A DNA stretch of 64,000 nt, taken from contig CAJKQK010000002.1 of NCBI GenBank assembly GCA_905202055.1, forward strand, positions 13,384-77,383, written 5' to 3'. Shown one piece after another: positions 23,141-34,820 of the stretch (position 1 is its first letter; every line of letters starts with the position of its first letter). The notes beneath the pieces were generated by a model. The model was not told the origin of the DNA, ran no database searches, and saw only the letters and a program-made list of their open reading frames with translations. Position numbers and translations under genes: made by a program. Origin of the DNA: an uncultured Oxalobacter sp. Lineage in GTDB: Bacteria; Pseudomonadota; Gammaproteobacteria; Burkholderiales; Burkholderiaceae_D.

Positions 23141-23152
23141 GCATTCAATCTT

Positions 23153-24235
23153 TTATTTACTTGCCGCTTTAATGAGAACTTCAGCAATTCTTTCATTAGC
23201 ATCCCGTTTGCCCAGCGAATAAGCCGTTTTCGCCATAGCGAGGCATTTTTCGCGGGTCATTTCTTTCAGCAGTCCGGCCAGATATTCCGGCGTCAGACTG
23301 GTTTGCGGCAGATGAGTGGCCGCTCCTTCCCTGTCCATAAAAATCGCGTTTTCCTGCTGGTGTGATGTACTCGATGCAATAAATGGCACGAGAATGCTGG
23401 CAACCCCTGCCGCCGTCAACTCGGAAACCGTGATCGCCCCTGCCCGGCAGATAACGAGATCGGCATTCGCATAACGCGCAGCCATATCGTCGATAAAATC
23501 GAGAACCTCCGCATTCACCTGCGCTTTCCTGTAGTGCTGCCGGACTTCCGCCACATGCTGCCTGCCTGTCTGGTGCGTCACATTCGGCCTCGTCTCGAAC
23601 GGCAAGAGTGCCAATGCAGCCGGCAGACAATCATTCAATACTTTGGCCCCCAGACTTCCGCCGACGACCATAATGTTCAGTACACCTTCACGCCTGGCAT
23701 AACGATCTTCCGGTTCCGGCAATTCCTTGATCTCCTGCCGGATCGGATTGCCGGTCAATATCGCTTTGTGAGCGACTTCCCCATATTCGCCCGGCAAACC
23801 GAACAACACATGCCTTGCCGAAGAAGCAAGTGCCTTGTTCGATAACAGCAGCTTGGCGTCCGCATTGACCAGCACAACCGGAATACCGAGCATTCTGGCT
23901 GCCATGCCGCCCGGAACCGTGACGTACCCACCCATGCCGACAACCAGATCAGGCTTGCGCCGTTTCATGATGCCTATGCATGCCATGAAACTTGTCATCA
24001 ATTTGATACTTCCACCAATCGTATGCGCCAGCCCCTTGCCTCTCAATCCGGCAAAGTCGATCGACTCCATTTCGATCCCTGCGGCAGGGACGATTTTTCC
24101 TTCCATGCCGTGCTGCGTTCCCAGCCAGGTGACGTCCCATCCTTCCTTTTGCATGGTTGCGGCAATAGCCAGCCCCGGAAAAATATGTCCTCCCGTTCCT
24201 GCGGCCATAATCATGAGTTTCTTACGTTCGCTCAC
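23153..24235 (-). CDS. murG: Lipid II synthase MurG (GlcNAc transferase)
   Basis: Adds GlcNAc to lipid I at the inner face of the membrane. It has the GT28 N-terminal loop [21 protein letters not shown], and [17 protein letters not shown]. Three in-frame GTG codons could start it (24247, 24241, 24235); the one at 24235 is best, with GGAGG five bases upstream, giving [13 protein letters not shown] (360 aa). It overlaps the 3' end of ftsW by 14 bp. Confidence 0.95.
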   Translation of the reverse strand: MSERKKLMIMAAGTGGHIFPGLAIAATMQKEGWDVTWLGTQHGMEGKIVPAAGIEMESIDFAGLRGKGLAHTIGGSIKLMTSFMACIGIMKRRKPDLVVGMGGYVTVPGGMAARMLGIPVVLVNADAKLLLSNKALASSARHVLFGLPGEYGEVAHKAILTGNPIRQEIKELPEPEDRYARREGVLNIMVVGGSLGAKVLNDCLPAALALLPFETRPNVTHQTGRQHVAEVRQHYRKAQVNAEVLDFIDDMAARYANADLVICRAGAITVSELTAAGVASILVPFIASSTSHQQENAIFMDREGAATHLPQTSLTPEYLAGLLKEMTREKCLAMAKTAYSLGKRDANERIAEVLIKAASK

Positions 24236-25460
24236 GTCCACCTCCACGCATGATCTTGCGGTTTTCGTAATCGACCCTCAAGAGGATCGCCAGTCCGACG
24301 CAATTGATCAGAATCCCCGAACCGCCATAGCTCATCAGCGGCAAGGTCAGACCTTTTGTCGGTAACAGTCCCAGATTCACCCCCATGTTGATGAACGTCT
24401 GAACGCCGATCCAGATACCGATACCCTGTGCCAGCAATCCGGCAAAAATGCGATCCATCGCAATAGCCTGACGGCCGATTTCAAAAGCCCGTTTGACAAT
24501 CCAGTAGAACAGGGCGACCACAACAGCCACGCCGACAAAACCCAGTTCCTCACCGATGACTGCCATCAGAAAGTCTGTATGTGCCTCTGGCAGGTAATGC
24601 AGTTTTTCGACACTGCCTCCCAGCCCCACACCAAAAATCTCACCGCGCCCGAAAGCGATCAGAGAATGGGAAAGCTGGTACCCCTTGCCAAGGGCATTCA
24701 CCTCATCCCACGGATTCAGATAGGCGAAAATACGCTCCCGCCGCCAGGGCGACATGACGATAACCATACTGAAGATACCCACCAGCGTCGCTGCGATCCC
24801 TCCAAACCAGATACCGTTGAAACCACCCAGAAAGAGAATGCCCATCGCGATACAGATCACCACGCCCAACGCCCCCAGATCGGGCTCCAGCAACAGCAAG
24901 AGGCCGATCAGGCCGAGCGCAGTCGCCATCGGCAGGAATCCCTTGGTCAGCTTGTGCATGAAATTCTGTTTTCTGACCGTATAGTCAGCGGCATACAAAA
25001 CGATGAACAACTTCATCAATTCGGATGGCTGTAAATTGAATACCCGGAATGAGAGCCACCGTCTGGCACCGTTAACCCCTTTCCCGATTCCCGGAATCAG
25101 AACGAGAACCAGCAAAAAGAGCGTAATGACAAACAAAAGCGGTGCGTATTTCTGCCAGGTATCGATATTGACCCTGAACGCCATTACGGCGGCAATCAGG
25201 CCGATCACGATAAAAATGGCCTGCCGGAAAAAGAAATGCTCATTCTGGTAACTGGCGTATTTCGGCGAATCGGGCAACGCGATGGAAGCCGAATACACCA
25301 TGACCAGTCCGAGAATCATCAGTGAAAGGACAGCCCAGATCAGATAAAGATCGATCTTCATCATCCTGGCATTCTTGGCCGCCGTCACACGGCTGGAGCT
25401 GCTCCCGAAAATGTTGCCGAAAAACTCCTTGACGGTACCCATATTCAGATTGAGGTTCAT
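24222..25460 (-). CDS. ftsW: Septal peptidoglycan glycosyltransferase FtsW (SEDS)
   Basis: SEDS-family polytopic protein that polymerises lipid II with FtsI at the septum. There are about ten hydrophobic segments and the conserved [18 protein letters not shown] block. The frame is open 33 codons further up, but ATG 25460 overlaps the murD stop (ATGA) and gives the likely start [14 protein letters not shown] (412 aa). Confidence 0.95.
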   Translation of the reverse strand: MNLNLNMGTVKEFFGNIFGSSSSRVTAAKNARMMKIDLYLIWAVLSLMILGLVMVYSASIALPDSPKYASYQNEHFFFRQAIFIVIGLIAAVMAFRVNIDTWQKYAPLLFVITLFLLVLVLIPGIGKGVNGARRWLSFRVFNLQPSELMKLFIVLYAADYTVRKQNFMHKLTKGFLPMATALGLIGLLLLLEPDLGALGVVICIAMGILFLGGFNGIWFGGIAATLVGIFSMVIVMSPWRRERIFAYLNPWDEVNALGKGYQLSHSLIAFGRGEIFGVGLGGSVEKLHYLPEAHTDFLMAVIGEELGFVGVAVVVALFYWIVKRAFEIGRQAIAMDRIFAGLLAQGIGIWIGVQTFINMGVNLGLLPTKGLTLPLMSYGGSGILINCVGLAILLRVDYENRKIMRGGGRERT

Positions 25461-26944
25461 GGCATCACCTCCCCGCAAGCAGCTGCAACATCCCGGACTG
25501 CATTGACGAACACTTCCGAACGATGAGCATAATTGCGGAACATATCCATACTGGCACATGCCGGAGACAGCAGAACGGTATCGTTTTCCTGTGCCATTTT
25601 CGCTGCTTCAGTAACAGCATGTTCGAGACTGTCGCTGTACACAAACGATGCGCCCGTTCTGGCCAGTGCATCATGAATCTGCTGTGCGTCTTTTCCGATC
25701 AGCATGATGGCTTTCACGTACTGCGCAACGACTCCTGACAAAGGCGAGAAATCCTGTTCCTTGCCCAGTCCACCGGCAATCAGAATGATGTTCTTGCGGC
25801 CTTTTTCACCCAGACCATTGACGGCGGCGACCGTCGCACCGACGTTGGTGCCTTTGCTGTCGTCGATATAAGAAACGTTTTTGACCGTGGCGATGAGTTC
25901 CACCCGATGCGGTTCACCCCGATAATCGCTCAGTGCCTGCAAAAGGGGAGCGAACGGTAAATGAATCGCTCGGCATAAAGCCAGCGCTGCCAGCGCATTG
26001 CTGGCATTGTGGCGACCCCTGATTTTCAGCGCTCCGGCAGGCATCAGGTTCTGCACGGCATATTCAACCGGCGCATCGTTCTTTCTGTTTCTTCTGACTA
26101 TGCCATCCTCAACGACAGACATGACCGCAAGCCATTCCATATCGCGATCCAGATGCAATCCGAAAGAACCCGGTTCCAGCGGTTCGTCCGTCCCGAAAGT
26201 CACCACAGGCGCATCTGCGGATGCCATTTTCATGACAGCAGCATCTTCACGGTTCAAGACCCTGACGGTTTTTTTCCCGAAAATCCTGGCCTTGGCTTCA
26301 CCGTACGCTTTCATACTGCCATGCCAGTCCAGATGATCCTGCGTCAGGTTCAAAACGGTAGCCGCATCTGCCTGCAGGCTACAGGTTGTGAATAACTGGA
26401 AGCTGGACAGTTCCAGAACCCATACATCAGGCAACTGGCCCTTTTCAATGACGTCCAGCAGAACGTCCAGAGCCGCAGGGCTGATATTGCCCGCCAGCCG
26501 GACTGTTTTGCCTGCACGTTCACACATATGACCGGTCAGGCTTGTCACCGTCGTCTTGCCATTCGTTCCGGTAACGGCAATGACGTTCGGTTTGTATGCC
26601 GTTCCCTCTTCAAGTCCTTTCAATGCCTGCGCGAACATCTCGATTTCGCTCCAGACAGGAATGCCATGTTCTTTTGCAAAAGGCAGTATTTCTTTCAGCT
26701 CGATATCCGGGCGCAGTCCGGGACTGACGGCGATGATATCGAACTGTTCCAGATTCTTCGTCGTAAATGTTCCCGATATGAAGCGGCTGTCGGGAATCAG
26801 TTTTTTCAACTCTGATAATCTGTCCGGATTTTCCCGCGTATCGGCAACGCAAACGCTCGCCTTGCAATACGCGCTCCAGCGCGCCATTGCCAGCCCGGAC
26901 TCACCGAGTCCCAACACGAGAATTTTTTTGCCTGCCCAGTTCAT
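25457..26944 (-). CDS. murD: UDP-N-acetylmuramoyl-L-alanine--D-glutamate ligase MurD
   Basis: Adds D-Glu to UDP-MurNAc-L-Ala. N-terminal [21 protein letters not shown] loop [12 protein letters not shown], and [14 protein letters not shown] support this. 495 aa, slightly long but within range. One base separates it from the mraY stop; ftsW overlaps its end. Confidence 0.96.
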   Translation of the reverse strand: MNWAGKKILVLGLGESGLAMARWSAYCKASVCVADTRENPDRLSELKKLIPDSRFISGTFTTKNLEQFDIIAVSPGLRPDIELKEILPFAKEHGIPVWSEIEMFAQALKGLEEGTAYKPNVIAVTGTNGKTTVTSLTGHMCERAGKTVRLAGNISPAALDVLLDVIEKGQLPDVWVLELSSFQLFTTCSLQADAATVLNLTQDHLDWHGSMKAYGEAKARIFGKKTVRVLNREDAAVMKMASADAPVVTFGTDEPLEPGSFGLHLDRDMEWLAVMSVVEDGIVRRNRKNDAPVEYAVQNLMPAGALKIRGRHNASNALAALALCRAIHLPFAPLLQALSDYRGEPHRVELIATVKNVSYIDDSKGTNVGATVAAVNGLGEKGRKNIILIAGGLGKEQDFSPLSGVVAQYVKAIMLIGKDAQQIHDALARTGASFVYSDSLEHAVTEAAKMAQENDTVLLSPACASMDMFRNYAHRSEVFVNAVRDVAAACGEVMP

Positions 26945-26945
26945 A

Positions 26946-28115
26946 TCATCTAATCTTCAATGTCGATAAACCAATCAAAACCAGAATCATGGTGATGATC
27001 CAGAAACGGACAACCACCTGAGTTTCCTTCCATCCCTTTTGTTCAAAATGGTGGTGCAAGGGCGCCATCAGAAATATCCGCCGGCCTGTTCCGTATTTCT
27101 TTTTGGTGTATTTGAAGTACGTCACCTGTAACATGACCGAGATGGTTTCCACCACGAAGATACCGCCCATGATGAACAATACAATTTCCTGCCTGACGAT
27201 CACGGCAATCGTTCCAAGTGCCCCGCCCAGTGCCAGTGCACCGACGTCACCCATGAACATTTGCGCCGGATGGGCGTTGAACCACAAAAACGCCAGCCCC
27301 GCCCCGGCCATCGCGCCGCAAAAAACCAGCAGTTCGCCAGCGCCCGGAATATAGGGGATAAACAGATACTTTGAATAAATCGAATGGCCTGTCAGGTAAG
27401 CGAAAACACCCAGCGCCGTACCGACCATGATGGTTGGCATAATCGTCAAACCGTCGAGGCCATCGGTCAGATTGACGGCATTGCTCGTTCCGACGATGAC
27501 GAAATAAGTCAGTGCAATGAATCCCCAGACTCCCAACGGATAACTGATCGTTTTGAAGAAAGGAATGATGAAGTCCGCCTTCGGCGACAGATCCATATTG
27601 AAGCCTGACCGGACCCAGTCGATAAACAAGGTCCAGACTTCCGCATTGGACTGTCCCGATACGGCAAACGCCAGATAAATGGCCGCGACAATACCGATTA
27701 AGGATTGCCAGAAATATTTTTCCCTTGACGACATGCCATTCGGGTCTTTGTAGACGACCTTGCGATAATCATCTACCCATCCAACGATACCGAACCCGAT
27801 CGTCACAATCAAAACAACCCAGATAAACCGGTTGGACCAGTCACACCACAACAGGGTGGAAATCGTAATGGCGATCAGGATCAACAGGCCGCCCATTGTC
27901 GGCGTTCCCGATTTGACCAGATGCGTCTGCGGCCCATCCGTACGGACAGCCTGCCCCACCTTCAATTTTGTCAGCAAACGAATAACGGCTGGCCCGGCTA
28001 TCAGTCCGATAGTCAGCGCAGTCAATGTGGCAAATACCGCTCTGAATGAAATGAATCCGAAGACCCTCAGCGATCCCACATCCTGTTGAAAAAATTGTGC
28101 CAGCCAAAGCAGCAT
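26946..28115 (-). CDS. mraY: Phospho-N-acetylmuramoyl-pentapeptide transferase MraY
   Basis: Makes lipid I on undecaprenyl phosphate. Polytopic 389-aa protein with the Asp pair in [17 protein letters not shown], and the histidine-rich [12 protein letters not shown] loop near the C-terminus. Starts one base after the murF stop. Typical betaproteobacterial MraY length. Confidence 0.97.
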   Translation of the reverse strand: MLLWLAQFFQQDVGSLRVFGFISFRAVFATLTALTIGLIAGPAVIRLLTKLKVGQAVRTDGPQTHLVKSGTPTMGGLLILIAITISTLLWCDWSNRFIWVVLIVTIGFGIVGWVDDYRKVVYKDPNGMSSREKYFWQSLIGIVAAIYLAFAVSGQSNAEVWTLFIDWVRSGFNMDLSPKADFIIPFFKTISYPLGVWGFIALTYFVIVGTSNAVNLTDGLDGLTIMPTIMVGTALGVFAYLTGHSIYSKYLFIPYIPGAGELLVFCGAMAGAGLAFLWFNAHPAQMFMGDVGALALGGALGTIAVIVRQEIVLFIMGGIFVVETISVMLQVTYFKYTKKKYGTGRRIFLMAPLHHHFEQKGWKETQVVVRFWIITMILVLIGLSTLKIR

Positions 28116-28116
28116 A

Positions 28117-29484
28117 TCAACTACCTTCCTTATTTTTTTTATCCATCAATTGATTGACGACCCGTTCCATTTTCATGAAACGCGAGCCTTTCACCAGTAC
28201 GGTCATGTCCGGTTCAAGCAACTGTTCGAGCACGGCATTCATTTCAGCCATATCGTCAAAATGCCGCCCGTTGTTTCCAAAAGCTGTCGAAGCAAACCGG
28301 GCCATTTCACCGAAAGTGAAGAGATGGCCGATCTGGCGTTCTCTTGCATATTCACCGACTTCGACATGAAAACGCTCGCCATCATTGCCGACTTCGCCCA
28401 TATCTCCCAGAACGAAAATTCCTTTCCCGGAGAGTTCGGCCAGGACATCGATGGCAGCCCGGACCGAATCCGGGTTGGCATTATAAGTATCGTCAATCAG
28501 CAGTGCGCCATTAAAAGCATTTTTCTTTTCGAGACGGCCGTGAACGGGAGCAAATGTTTCAAGTCCCTTCACGATCGTTTTCCAGTCGACTCCGGCAGAG
28601 CGGGCGCAAGCCGCCGCTGCCAGAGCGTTTCTGACATTGTGGCGACCACTGGTCGCCAGCCTGACAGGATACGATTCACCTTCACTTTCCATCACAACCG
28701 ATGTGCCGCCATGTTCGTTTTCATATCGTCCGGATATATCAGCAACCCTTTCCAGCCCGAATGTCCTGATCTGGCGTGAACCGGCATACCGTGCCCACAA
28801 GTCCGAGTACGGTTCATCGACAGGAAAAACGGCTGTCCCGTTTTCAGGCAAAGAACGGATCACCGTTCCGTTTTCTTCCGCAACAGCAAGAACGGTTTGC
28901 ATGAATTCCTGATGTTCGCGCTGAGCGTTATTCACCAACCCCACCGTCGGCTGCGCGATATCCGTCAGATATGCCATTTCACCGACATGATTCATGCCCA
29001 GTTCGATCACCGCGGCACGATGATTTTCATTCATCCGGAAAATGGTCAGCGGAACACCGATATCATTATTGAAGTTGCCGGATGTCGCCAGCCGGCCTTC
29101 ATCACCGAAAGCGGTTTTGAGGATAGTGGCAATCATTTCCTTGACTGTCGTTTTTCCATTGCTGCCCGCTACACCGATGACCGGGATGGAAAAATTCCTG
29201 CGCCATTGTCGGGCCATTTCACCCAGAGCAAGTCGGGTATCGGCAACGATCAGCGCAGGCAGGGGATAATTTTCCGGAATCCTTTCTGCCACCACAGCCG
29301 CAACGCCTTTTTTCGGCAAGTCCGCCAGAAAATCGTGTGCGTCGAAATTATCGCCTTTCAAAGCCACGAACAAATTGCCTGCGCCAGCAAGGCGTGTATC
29401 CGTTGAAACGCCGTCAAACGATGCATCGGCAGTCAATTTGCTGCCGATAATCCAGCGGTGGAGTTGTCCAAGAGTCGTCTTCAT
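28117..29484 (-). CDS. murF: UDP-MurNAc-tripeptide--D-alanyl-D-alanine ligase MurF
   Basis: Adds D-Ala-D-Ala from Ddl to the UDP-MurNAc tripeptide. ATP loop [22 protein letters not shown], and [10 protein letters not shown] are the family motifs. 455 aa. Its ATG overlaps the murE TGA (ATGA). Confidence 0.96.
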   Translation of the reverse strand: MKTTLGQLHRWIIGSKLTADASFDGVSTDTRLAGAGNLFVALKGDNFDAHDFLADLPKKGVAAVVAERIPENYPLPALIVADTRLALGEMARQWRRNFSIPVIGVAGSNGKTTVKEMIATILKTAFGDEGRLATSGNFNNDIGVPLTIFRMNENHRAAVIELGMNHVGEMAYLTDIAQPTVGLVNNAQREHQEFMQTVLAVAEENGTVIRSLPENGTAVFPVDEPYSDLWARYAGSRQIRTFGLERVADISGRYENEHGGTSVVMESEGESYPVRLATSGRHNVRNALAAAACARSAGVDWKTIVKGLETFAPVHGRLEKKNAFNGALLIDDTYNANPDSVRAAIDVLAELSGKGIFVLGDMGEVGNDGERFHVEVGEYARERQIGHLFTFGEMARFASTAFGNNGRHFDDMAEMNAVLEQLLEPDMTVLVKGSRFMKMERVVNQLMDKKNKEGS

Positions 29485-30992
29485 GGCTCCACCTTTTGGG
29501 TTGTAAGACGCGAAGCGAGTGCGAGCGCCACATGATCCGCATCCACAAAAGGCCTTCTTACGCCTTTGACTTCCTGATACGTTTCGTGCCCTTTCCCTGC
29601 CACGAAAATGACGTCGTTTTTTGACGCCTGCTTGACCGCCGTCAGGATGGCCGTTGCACGGTCTTCCACCTGAATCGGGTCAGTCGTCATACCGGCAACA
29701 ATTTCTTCCATGATCTTTTTCGGATCTTCACTGCGCGGATTATCGCTCGTGACAATAACCACATCTGCCGATTGGGCTTTCTCACCCATGACAGGTCGTT
29801 TTCCGTGATCGCGATCCCCGCCACATCCGAAAATGCACCAGAGTTTTCCGTTACGGTCACCCGCCACATGACGCAAGGTTGACAGTCCTTTTTCCAGCGC
29901 ATCCGGTGTATGGGCAAAATCGATCACGACAAGCGGCGCTTCCTTCCCACCCATCTGTTGCATGCGCCCCGGGGGAGCGGCAAGACTGGCAAGCGACTGG
30001 ACAGCCGCATCCCAATTGATGCCCTCGGCGAGCAATACCCCGAGAACACCCAGGACATTACTGACATTGAACCGGCCGATCAGCTGCGTCCGGATTTTGG
30101 AATCACCGAAAGGCGACTCGATCCGGAATTCATCTCCACTGGTCCGGTTGCGGATATCGACTGCCCTCAAAACAGGGATATCGGCCGTGACGCCCTCGAT
30201 GGAATAGCCGGTAAGTGCCATTTTCGATTTCAGTTCACTCGCCAGCTCCATTCCCATCGCATCGTCGAGATTGACGACAGCGTGCTTCAGGTTTTTCCAG
30301 TCGAACAGGCGTCGCTTGGCTGCCTTGTACGCAGCCATGTCATGGTGATAATCGAGATGGTCACGCGTAAAATTGGTAAACAGGGCGATATCGATGGTCA
30401 ATCCGTTCAATCTGCCCTGATCGATTCCGATGGAGGATGCTTCGATAGCGACACACTTCACTTCCCGGGTATGCAAATCAGCCAGAATCCTCTGCAATTG
30501 CACCTGATCGGGAGTGGTATAACCGGTTTCTTCGCTGGTCCCGTTTTCTCCGTTTTCAAAAATGCTGACTCCCAGCGTACCGATAACAGCCGTCTTTTTG
30601 CCCAGTCTGGACAGCGCCTGTGCGATCCATTGTGTCGTGGATGTTTTTCCGTTTGTCCCCGTTACCGCGATAATCGACATGGAATGGGCCGGTGAGCCGT
30701 ACCATGCATCCGCTATAGGGCCTGCATTGGCCTTCAGGCCAGCGACACCAAGATGATCCACTTTCCAGTCGGGGTTCCATTGGAAATCCGACGATTCATA
30801 TATAATCGCCCGGGCACCGTTTTCAATAGCCTGTGCTATGTAATTTCTTCCATCTGCCGAGTCGCCTTCGTAGGCAAAGAAAACGGCATCGGTTTCGGGT
30901 TTGATTTCACGGGAATCGGAAAACAGATGCCCATGCGGACAAATTCCTTTTATCCATTCAATGATTGGCGTCAATTGAAGAGCTTTACTCAT
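29481..30992 (-). CDS. murE: UDP-MurNAc-L-alanyl-D-glutamate--meso-diaminopimelate ligase MurE
   Basis: Adds the third stem residue. ATP loop TGTNGKTSTTQWI and the DNPR motif (TSDNPRSEDP) indicate specificity for meso-diaminopimelate. A GTG at 30995 is possible, but the ATG at 30992 (one-base overlap with the ftsI TGA) has a GGGGG Shine-Dalgarno six bases upstream (503 aa). Confidence 0.95.
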   Translation of the reverse strand: MSKALQLTPIIEWIKGICPHGHLFSDSREIKPETDAVFFAYEGDSADGRNYIAQAIENGARAIIYESSDFQWNPDWKVDHLGVAGLKANAGPIADAWYGSPAHSMSIIAVTGTNGKTSTTQWIAQALSRLGKKTAVIGTLGVSIFENGENGTSEETGYTTPDQVQLQRILADLHTREVKCVAIEASSIGIDQGRLNGLTIDIALFTNFTRDHLDYHHDMAAYKAAKRRLFDWKNLKHAVVNLDDAMGMELASELKSKMALTGYSIEGVTADIPVLRAVDIRNRTSGDEFRIESPFGDSKIRTQLIGRFNVSNVLGVLGVLLAEGINWDAAVQSLASLAAPPGRMQQMGGKEAPLVVIDFAHTPDALEKGLSTLRHVAGDRNGKLWCIFGCGGDRDHGKRPVMGEKAQSADVVIVTSDNPRSEDPKKIMEEIVAGMTTDPIQVEDRATAILTAVKQASKNDVIFVAGKGHETYQEVKGVRRPFVDADHVALALASRLTTQKVEP

Positions 30993-32764
30993 CACATGCC
31001 CCCTTTCGCCAATTTGTTCGCCGCCAACACCTCCTCAAACTTCGCGTCCGGTGCGACATTCATCGCTCTCAGGGTATCCGCGGCAATAGCCGAGAAAACC
31101 GGCCCGGCAACAGTACCGCCGTAATGGCCTGCGGTCGGTTCATCGATCATGACTGCAATCACGACACGTGGATCTGAAGCGGGTGCGAATCCGACAAAGG
31201 AACCGACATATTTGCGGACATAACGACCACCTTCGATCTTGTATGCCGTCCCGGTTTTACCGGCAACCCGATAACCTGAAACCTGTGCGCGACGGGCCGT
31301 TCCATGTTCGCTCGTCACCATTTCAAGCATCTGGCGCATATCTCGGGCTGTTTTTTCAGACACGATTCTTTGACCGGAGGGTGCTTCATTTCTCTTTAGG
31401 AAAGAAAGCGGGATCGTATCCCCGTTACGCGCGAAAATCATGTAGGAATGGGCAATCTGGAACAGGGAAACGGAAATGCCATGACCGTAACTCATGGTGG
31501 CCTGTTCGATAGGGCGCCATGATTTATAAGGCCGGACACGACCCGCGACCGCTCCCGGAAAGCCGAAACGGGGCTGCTGCCCGAACCCGAGGGAGGTAAA
31601 CATTTCCCACATTTCCAGAGGCTGCATCTGCAGGGCGATTTTCGCCGTACCGATATTGGATGATTTTTCGATCACCTGAGCGACCGAAATCGTTCCGTTG
31701 GAATGCGTATCCCCTATCGTCGCCGTGCCGATCGTCAACTTGCCGTTGCCAGTGGCAATCATGGACGTCGGTTTGACGATCCCTTTTTCCAGTGCCAGCG
31801 CAACAGGGAAAGGCTTCATGATCGAACCGGGTTCGAACGTATCCGTCATGGCACGGTTACGCAATTGCGCCCCGGTCAGATAGCGCCGGTCATTCGGGTT
31901 GAAACTCGGCAGGTTCACCATTGCAAGCACCTCACCGGTATACGTATCCAGAACGATGGCGCTTCCGGCTTTGGCCTTGTGCTTTTCTACCGCTTCACTC
32001 AAATACTTGTAGGCGATGTATTGCAACTTGCTGTCAATCGATAAAACCAGATCCTTGCCATCCAGCGGTTCCTTGACGGCACGCATATCTTCGACAATAT
32101 GTCCCAGACGGTCCTTGATGACCCGCCGGCTGCCTTTTTCACCCGCCAGCACATTCTGGGATGCCAGTTCGATCCCTTCCTGACCGACATCCTCGACGTT
32201 GGTAAATCCGACGACGTGAGCCATCACTTCGCCTTCGGGATAGAAGCGTTTGTATTCTTTTCTCGTCTGGATACCGGCAATCCCCAGCTTGACGATCTCG
32301 TCAGCAACGTCGTTATCGACCTGGCGTTTCAGGTAAACAAAGCTTTTGTCCGAATCCAGTTTTGCATAAAGGCTGCTTTCGTTCATGCCAAGCAAGGCAG
32401 CCAGTTTGCTGATCTTTTCTTTCGGTTGAGTCATGACGTCTTCAGGAATGGCCCAGATCGCCTTGACCGGTACACTGGAAGCCAGCACATGGCCGTTTCT
32501 GTCGAGAATCTTGCCACGAGTCGCCGGTAACTCGAGCGTTCTCGCGTACCGCGATTCACCCTGCTTCTGGAGAAAATCCGTGGAAATCCCCTGAAGCCAC
32601 AGCGCTCTGGCGATGAGACCGGCGAATGCCAGAAAAAGCATAAACAGCACCAGCCGCGAACGCCAGGGAGACAAATTGACCTTCAGTTCCGGATTTGCAG
32701 AGAAAGACACCCCCTTTGCCGCAGCAACACGCGAATTTTTCATGAATTTCATATTGCGTATCAT
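30992..32764 (-). CDS. ftsI: Septal D,D-transpeptidase FtsI (PBP3)
   Basis: Bitopic penicillin-binding protein cross-linking septal peptidoglycan. A membrane helix lies at about residues 37-58 (LVLFMLFLAFAGLIARAL), then the PBP dimer domain, and the transpeptidase domain with SxxK in GSIMKP, SxN in KSSNIG, and KTG in VAGKTGTAYK. 590 aa. ATGA overlap with ftsL upstream. Confidence 0.97.
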   Translation of the reverse strand: MIRNMKFMKNSRVAAAKGVSFSANPELKVNLSPWRSRLVLFMLFLAFAGLIARALWLQGISTDFLQKQGESRYARTLELPATRGKILDRNGHVLASSVPVKAIWAIPEDVMTQPKEKISKLAALLGMNESSLYAKLDSDKSFVYLKRQVDNDVADEIVKLGIAGIQTRKEYKRFYPEGEVMAHVVGFTNVEDVGQEGIELASQNVLAGEKGSRRVIKDRLGHIVEDMRAVKEPLDGKDLVLSIDSKLQYIAYKYLSEAVEKHKAKAGSAIVLDTYTGEVLAMVNLPSFNPNDRRYLTGAQLRNRAMTDTFEPGSIMKPFPVALALEKGIVKPTSMIATGNGKLTIGTATIGDTHSNGTISVAQVIEKSSNIGTAKIALQMQPLEMWEMFTSLGFGQQPRFGFPGAVAGRVRPYKSWRPIEQATMSYGHGISVSLFQIAHSYMIFARNGDTIPLSFLKRNEAPSGQRIVSEKTARDMRQMLEMVTSEHGTARRAQVSGYRVAGKTGTAYKIEGGRYVRKYVGSFVGFAPASDPRVVIAVMIDEPTAGHYGGTVAGPVFSAIAADTLRAMNVAPDAKFEEVLAANKLAKGGM

Positions 32765-33033
32765 GGTGGTGTCATTTTCAAAAATTGGGTATTGGCAGGC
32801 GATACCCTCATCATATTCAATTCGTTTACCGCTTTTTCCTCAATGCGCGCATGCTTGCTCAATTGCGATTGCTTCAACTGCAATTGCGACCATTCAATTT
32901 CCAGCTGTCTTGTCTGGGACTGTGCAAACTCGAGCGCCATAAAAAGTTTTCGTGCCTGATACTGGGAATTAACCAGCAACAGGGCCGATACCGCCAGTAA
33001 CACAGCCAGAATGAAGGGCAATCTAATCTTCAT
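32761..33033 (-). CDS. ftsL: Cell division protein FtsL
   Basis: Small bitopic divisome protein acting with FtsB and FtsQ. A hydrophobic N-terminal segment ([16 protein letters not shown]) is followed by a coiled-coil stretch with Leu/Gln heptads. Several in-frame starts exist; the ATG at 33033 fits a GGAGG five bases upstream, giving MKIRLPFIL (90 aa) and overlapping the end of rsmH. Identity rests on position and topology, as the family is poorly conserved. Confidence 0.88.
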   Translation of the reverse strand: MKIRLPFILAVLLAVSALLLVNSQYQARKLFMALEFAQSQTRQLEIEWSQLQLKQSQLSKHARIEEKAVNELNMMRVSPANTQFLKMTPP

Positions 33034-33982
33034 CATGCCCTCCATTTTCACAAGAAACCCGTGTTGCAATACGCAAAATAGCCGAACGTGAGCGTGCATT
33101 CTTGCTCACTTCGGCTTTCGAGGGTTTTTGCTTGCCCAGTAACTTCATTTCAGGCTGCGGCAGGTCAATCGCCCTGATCGGGAGACGACGATCCGGCATC
33201 TCTACTGTTGCCTTGCCTGTAAAAAACTTCTTTACTATCCGGTCTTCAAGGGAATGAAAACTGATGACCGACATCCTTCCATTCAGCCGCAAATGCTGCC
33301 AGGCGGTCTGAAGGCCTATTTCCAATTCCTCAAGCTCTCTGTTGATGAAAATCCGTATAGCTTGAAATGTGCGCGTGGCCGGATTTTTGCCCTTTTCAAA
33401 AGTCTTGACTGCCCCTGCCACGATTTCGGCAAGTTGTTTCGTACTATCAATGGGCTTGATGGTCCGGCAAGCAACAATCGCCTTTGCAATCTGAAAAGCA
33501 AACCGTTCTTCCCCATATTGATGAATTACCTCCGCAATTTTTTCTTCCGTTTCAACTGCCAGCCATTCGGCAGCAGACAATCCTCTGGTGGAATCCATGC
33601 GCATATCGAGCGGTCCTTCCAGGCGAAAACTGAAGCCGCGGGCAGCGTCTTCCACCTGTGGCGATGAAATACCGAGATCAAGTAAAATACCGTCGATCAT
33701 CTCGATGCCCTTTTCTTCAAGAACCTCGCCCAGATCCGCGAAACTGGCATGCACTATTTCAAAACGCGGATCAGTTATTTTTTCCGCTACCGAAACCGCT
33801 TCCGGATCCTTGTCGAATGCGATAAGTCGCCCTTTTTCCCCCAAACGTTCAAGAATTAATCTGCTGTGTCCTCCACGACCAAACGTTCCATCAATAAAAA
33901 CCCCGTTAACACGTTCGCCTTCTATCGCCAGAGCATCTACTGCTTCTTTCAGCAATACCGAATCATGAGTCAATTCCGGCAC
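33023..33982 (-). CDS. rsmH: 16S rRNA (cytosine-1402-N4)-methyltransferase RsmH
   Basis: SAM-dependent methylation of 16S rRNA C1402. The motifs [30 protein letters not shown], and [13 protein letters not shown] are typical. The frame begins at a GTG directly after the mraZ stop, but the GTG at 33982 has GGGTGG six bases upstream and matches the family start (MPELTHDSV), so I place the start there (319 aa). Confidence 0.94.
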   Translation of the reverse strand: MPELTHDSVLLKEAVDALAIEGERVNGVFIDGTFGRGGHSRLILERLGEKGRLIAFDKDPEAVSVAEKITDPRFEIVHASFADLGEVLEEKGIEMIDGILLDLGISSPQVEDAARGFSFRLEGPLDMRMDSTRGLSAAEWLAVETEEKIAEVIHQYGEERFAFQIAKAIVACRTIKPIDSTKQLAEIVAGAVKTFEKGKNPATRTFQAIRIFINRELEELEIGLQTAWQHLRLNGRMSVISFHSLEDRIVKKFFTGKATVEMPDRRLPIRAIDLPQPEMKLLGKQKPSKAEVSKNARSRSAILRIATRVSCENGGHDED

Positions 33983-34000
33983 GTTAATCCACCCTGACAC

Positions 34001-34429
34001 TTAAAATGAAAAATCCTGTAACGCTTCTGGCATTCCTGACGCAATCGCTTCCGATTCGTTTTCCTGCAATCTGGATGCATCCCAGATTTCAAAATGACTG
34101 CCCATCCCCAACAACATCACATCTCTCGTCAGTCCTACGGCCTGACGCAATTCCGGCGCAATCAATATCCGTCCTGCAGAATCGATTTCCACGTCCGAAG
34201 CACTCCCCAGAAAAATCCGCTGCCAGGCTCGGGCAGACATCGGCCAGGCCGCAATCTTTTCCCGATGGCTTTCCCATACCGGACGCGGGAAGAATAAAAG
34301 GCAACCGTGTGGATGGCGTGTCAGTGTCACACGCCCGTCACATTGCAGTGACAGCGCGTCACGATGCCTGGCAGGAATGACCATCCTTCCCTTCGCATCC
34401 AGACTGATTGACGACGCACCTTGAAACAC
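34001..34429 (-). CDS. mraZ: Transcriptional regulator MraZ
   Basis: AbrB-fold DNA-binding protein that represses the mra (dcw) promoter. Two SpoVT/AbrB half-domains are visible: [17 protein letters not shown] and [16 protein letters not shown]. The frame is open further upstream, but the GTG at 34429 gives the canonical VFQGASS start and is preceded by AGGAAAGGA (142 aa). First gene of the dcw cluster; its presumed operator lies 50-90 bp upstream. Confidence 0.95.
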   Translation of the reverse strand: MFQGASSISLDAKGRMVIPARHRDALSLQCDGRVTLTRHPHGCLLFFPRPVWESHREKIAAWPMSARAWQRIFLGSASDVEIDSAGRILIAPELRQAVGLTRDVMLLGMGSHFEIWDASRLQENESEAIASGMPEALQDFSF

Positions 34430-34480
34430 AGTTAATATCCTTTCCTGTTTTGCTTTTAAACGACGTATCGGAGCATGAAA

Positions 34481-34520
34481 TTTATCCCACAAATACACAC
34501 TTTTTCACACTTTTACCCAC
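34481..34520 (-). promoter_or_regulatory. MraZ operator: four direct repeats at 10-bp spacing
   Basis: Minus strand reads GTGGGTAAAA, GTGTGAAAAA, GTGTGTATTT, GTGGGATAAA in immediate succession: four 10-bp units, each beginning GTG(G/T)G followed by A/T-rich sequence. MraZ is known to bind TGGG-type direct repeats one helical turn apart in the mra promoter. The array lies 52-91 bp before the mraZ GTG and just downstream of a -35-like TTGACC. Confidence 0.8.
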
Positions 34521-34521
34521 T

Positions 34522-34547
34522 TTATTAGATGCTTAATACGTGGTCAA
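34522..34547 (-). promoter_or_regulatory. Candidate mra promoter
   Basis: TTGACC (34547-34542, minus strand) is a strong -35. The -10 is ambiguous: TAATAA at 14 bp or TAAAGT at 17 bp, the latter abutting or entering the first MraZ repeat. The overlap with the operator would explain autorepression. Confidence 0.45.
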
Positions 34548-34820
34548 GAGCTTTTTGTTAATAAATTGAAAAATTCTTAATGAAGTCAATGACTTAGACG
34601 ATGATCAAGCTCAATGACACAAAATAAATAATCAAATAAATGAATCACTTACAAGGCATATTGAAAGCACTCTCTCATGCAAAAACATGGGTTTATACAA
34701 AATCAAATACTTTGCATTTGGTTATGTAAACGCAACTCAGCAATAAACGCGAGCTTAGAAAACATGCATGGAAGAAAGAGAAGACGGAAGGGGAAAAGAG
34801 GGAAAAGAAAGAAGAAAAAT

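Larger units (their letters stand above)
34430..34820. other. A+T-rich intergenic region with mra promoter/operator and a polypurine tract
   Basis: A 391-bp gene-free stretch between mraZ and rnpB. The 34481-34547 part holds the mraZ operator and promoter. The middle (about 34550-34765) is A+T-rich with no convincing ORF or hairpin. 34770-34824 is a 55-base nearly pure purine run (one C, one T within it), which on the minus strand is a polypyrimidine tract immediately 3' of RNase P RNA. Confidence 0.6.

Noticed and set aside
22034..23365. 443-codon open frame antisense to murC and part of murG
   Set aside because: Shadow of two essential genes; no recognisable domain.
34481..34491. DnaA-box-like TTTATCCCACA near rnpB
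   Set aside because: It has an extra base relative to TTATCCACA, no cluster of other boxes, and is better explained as one MraZ repeat unit.
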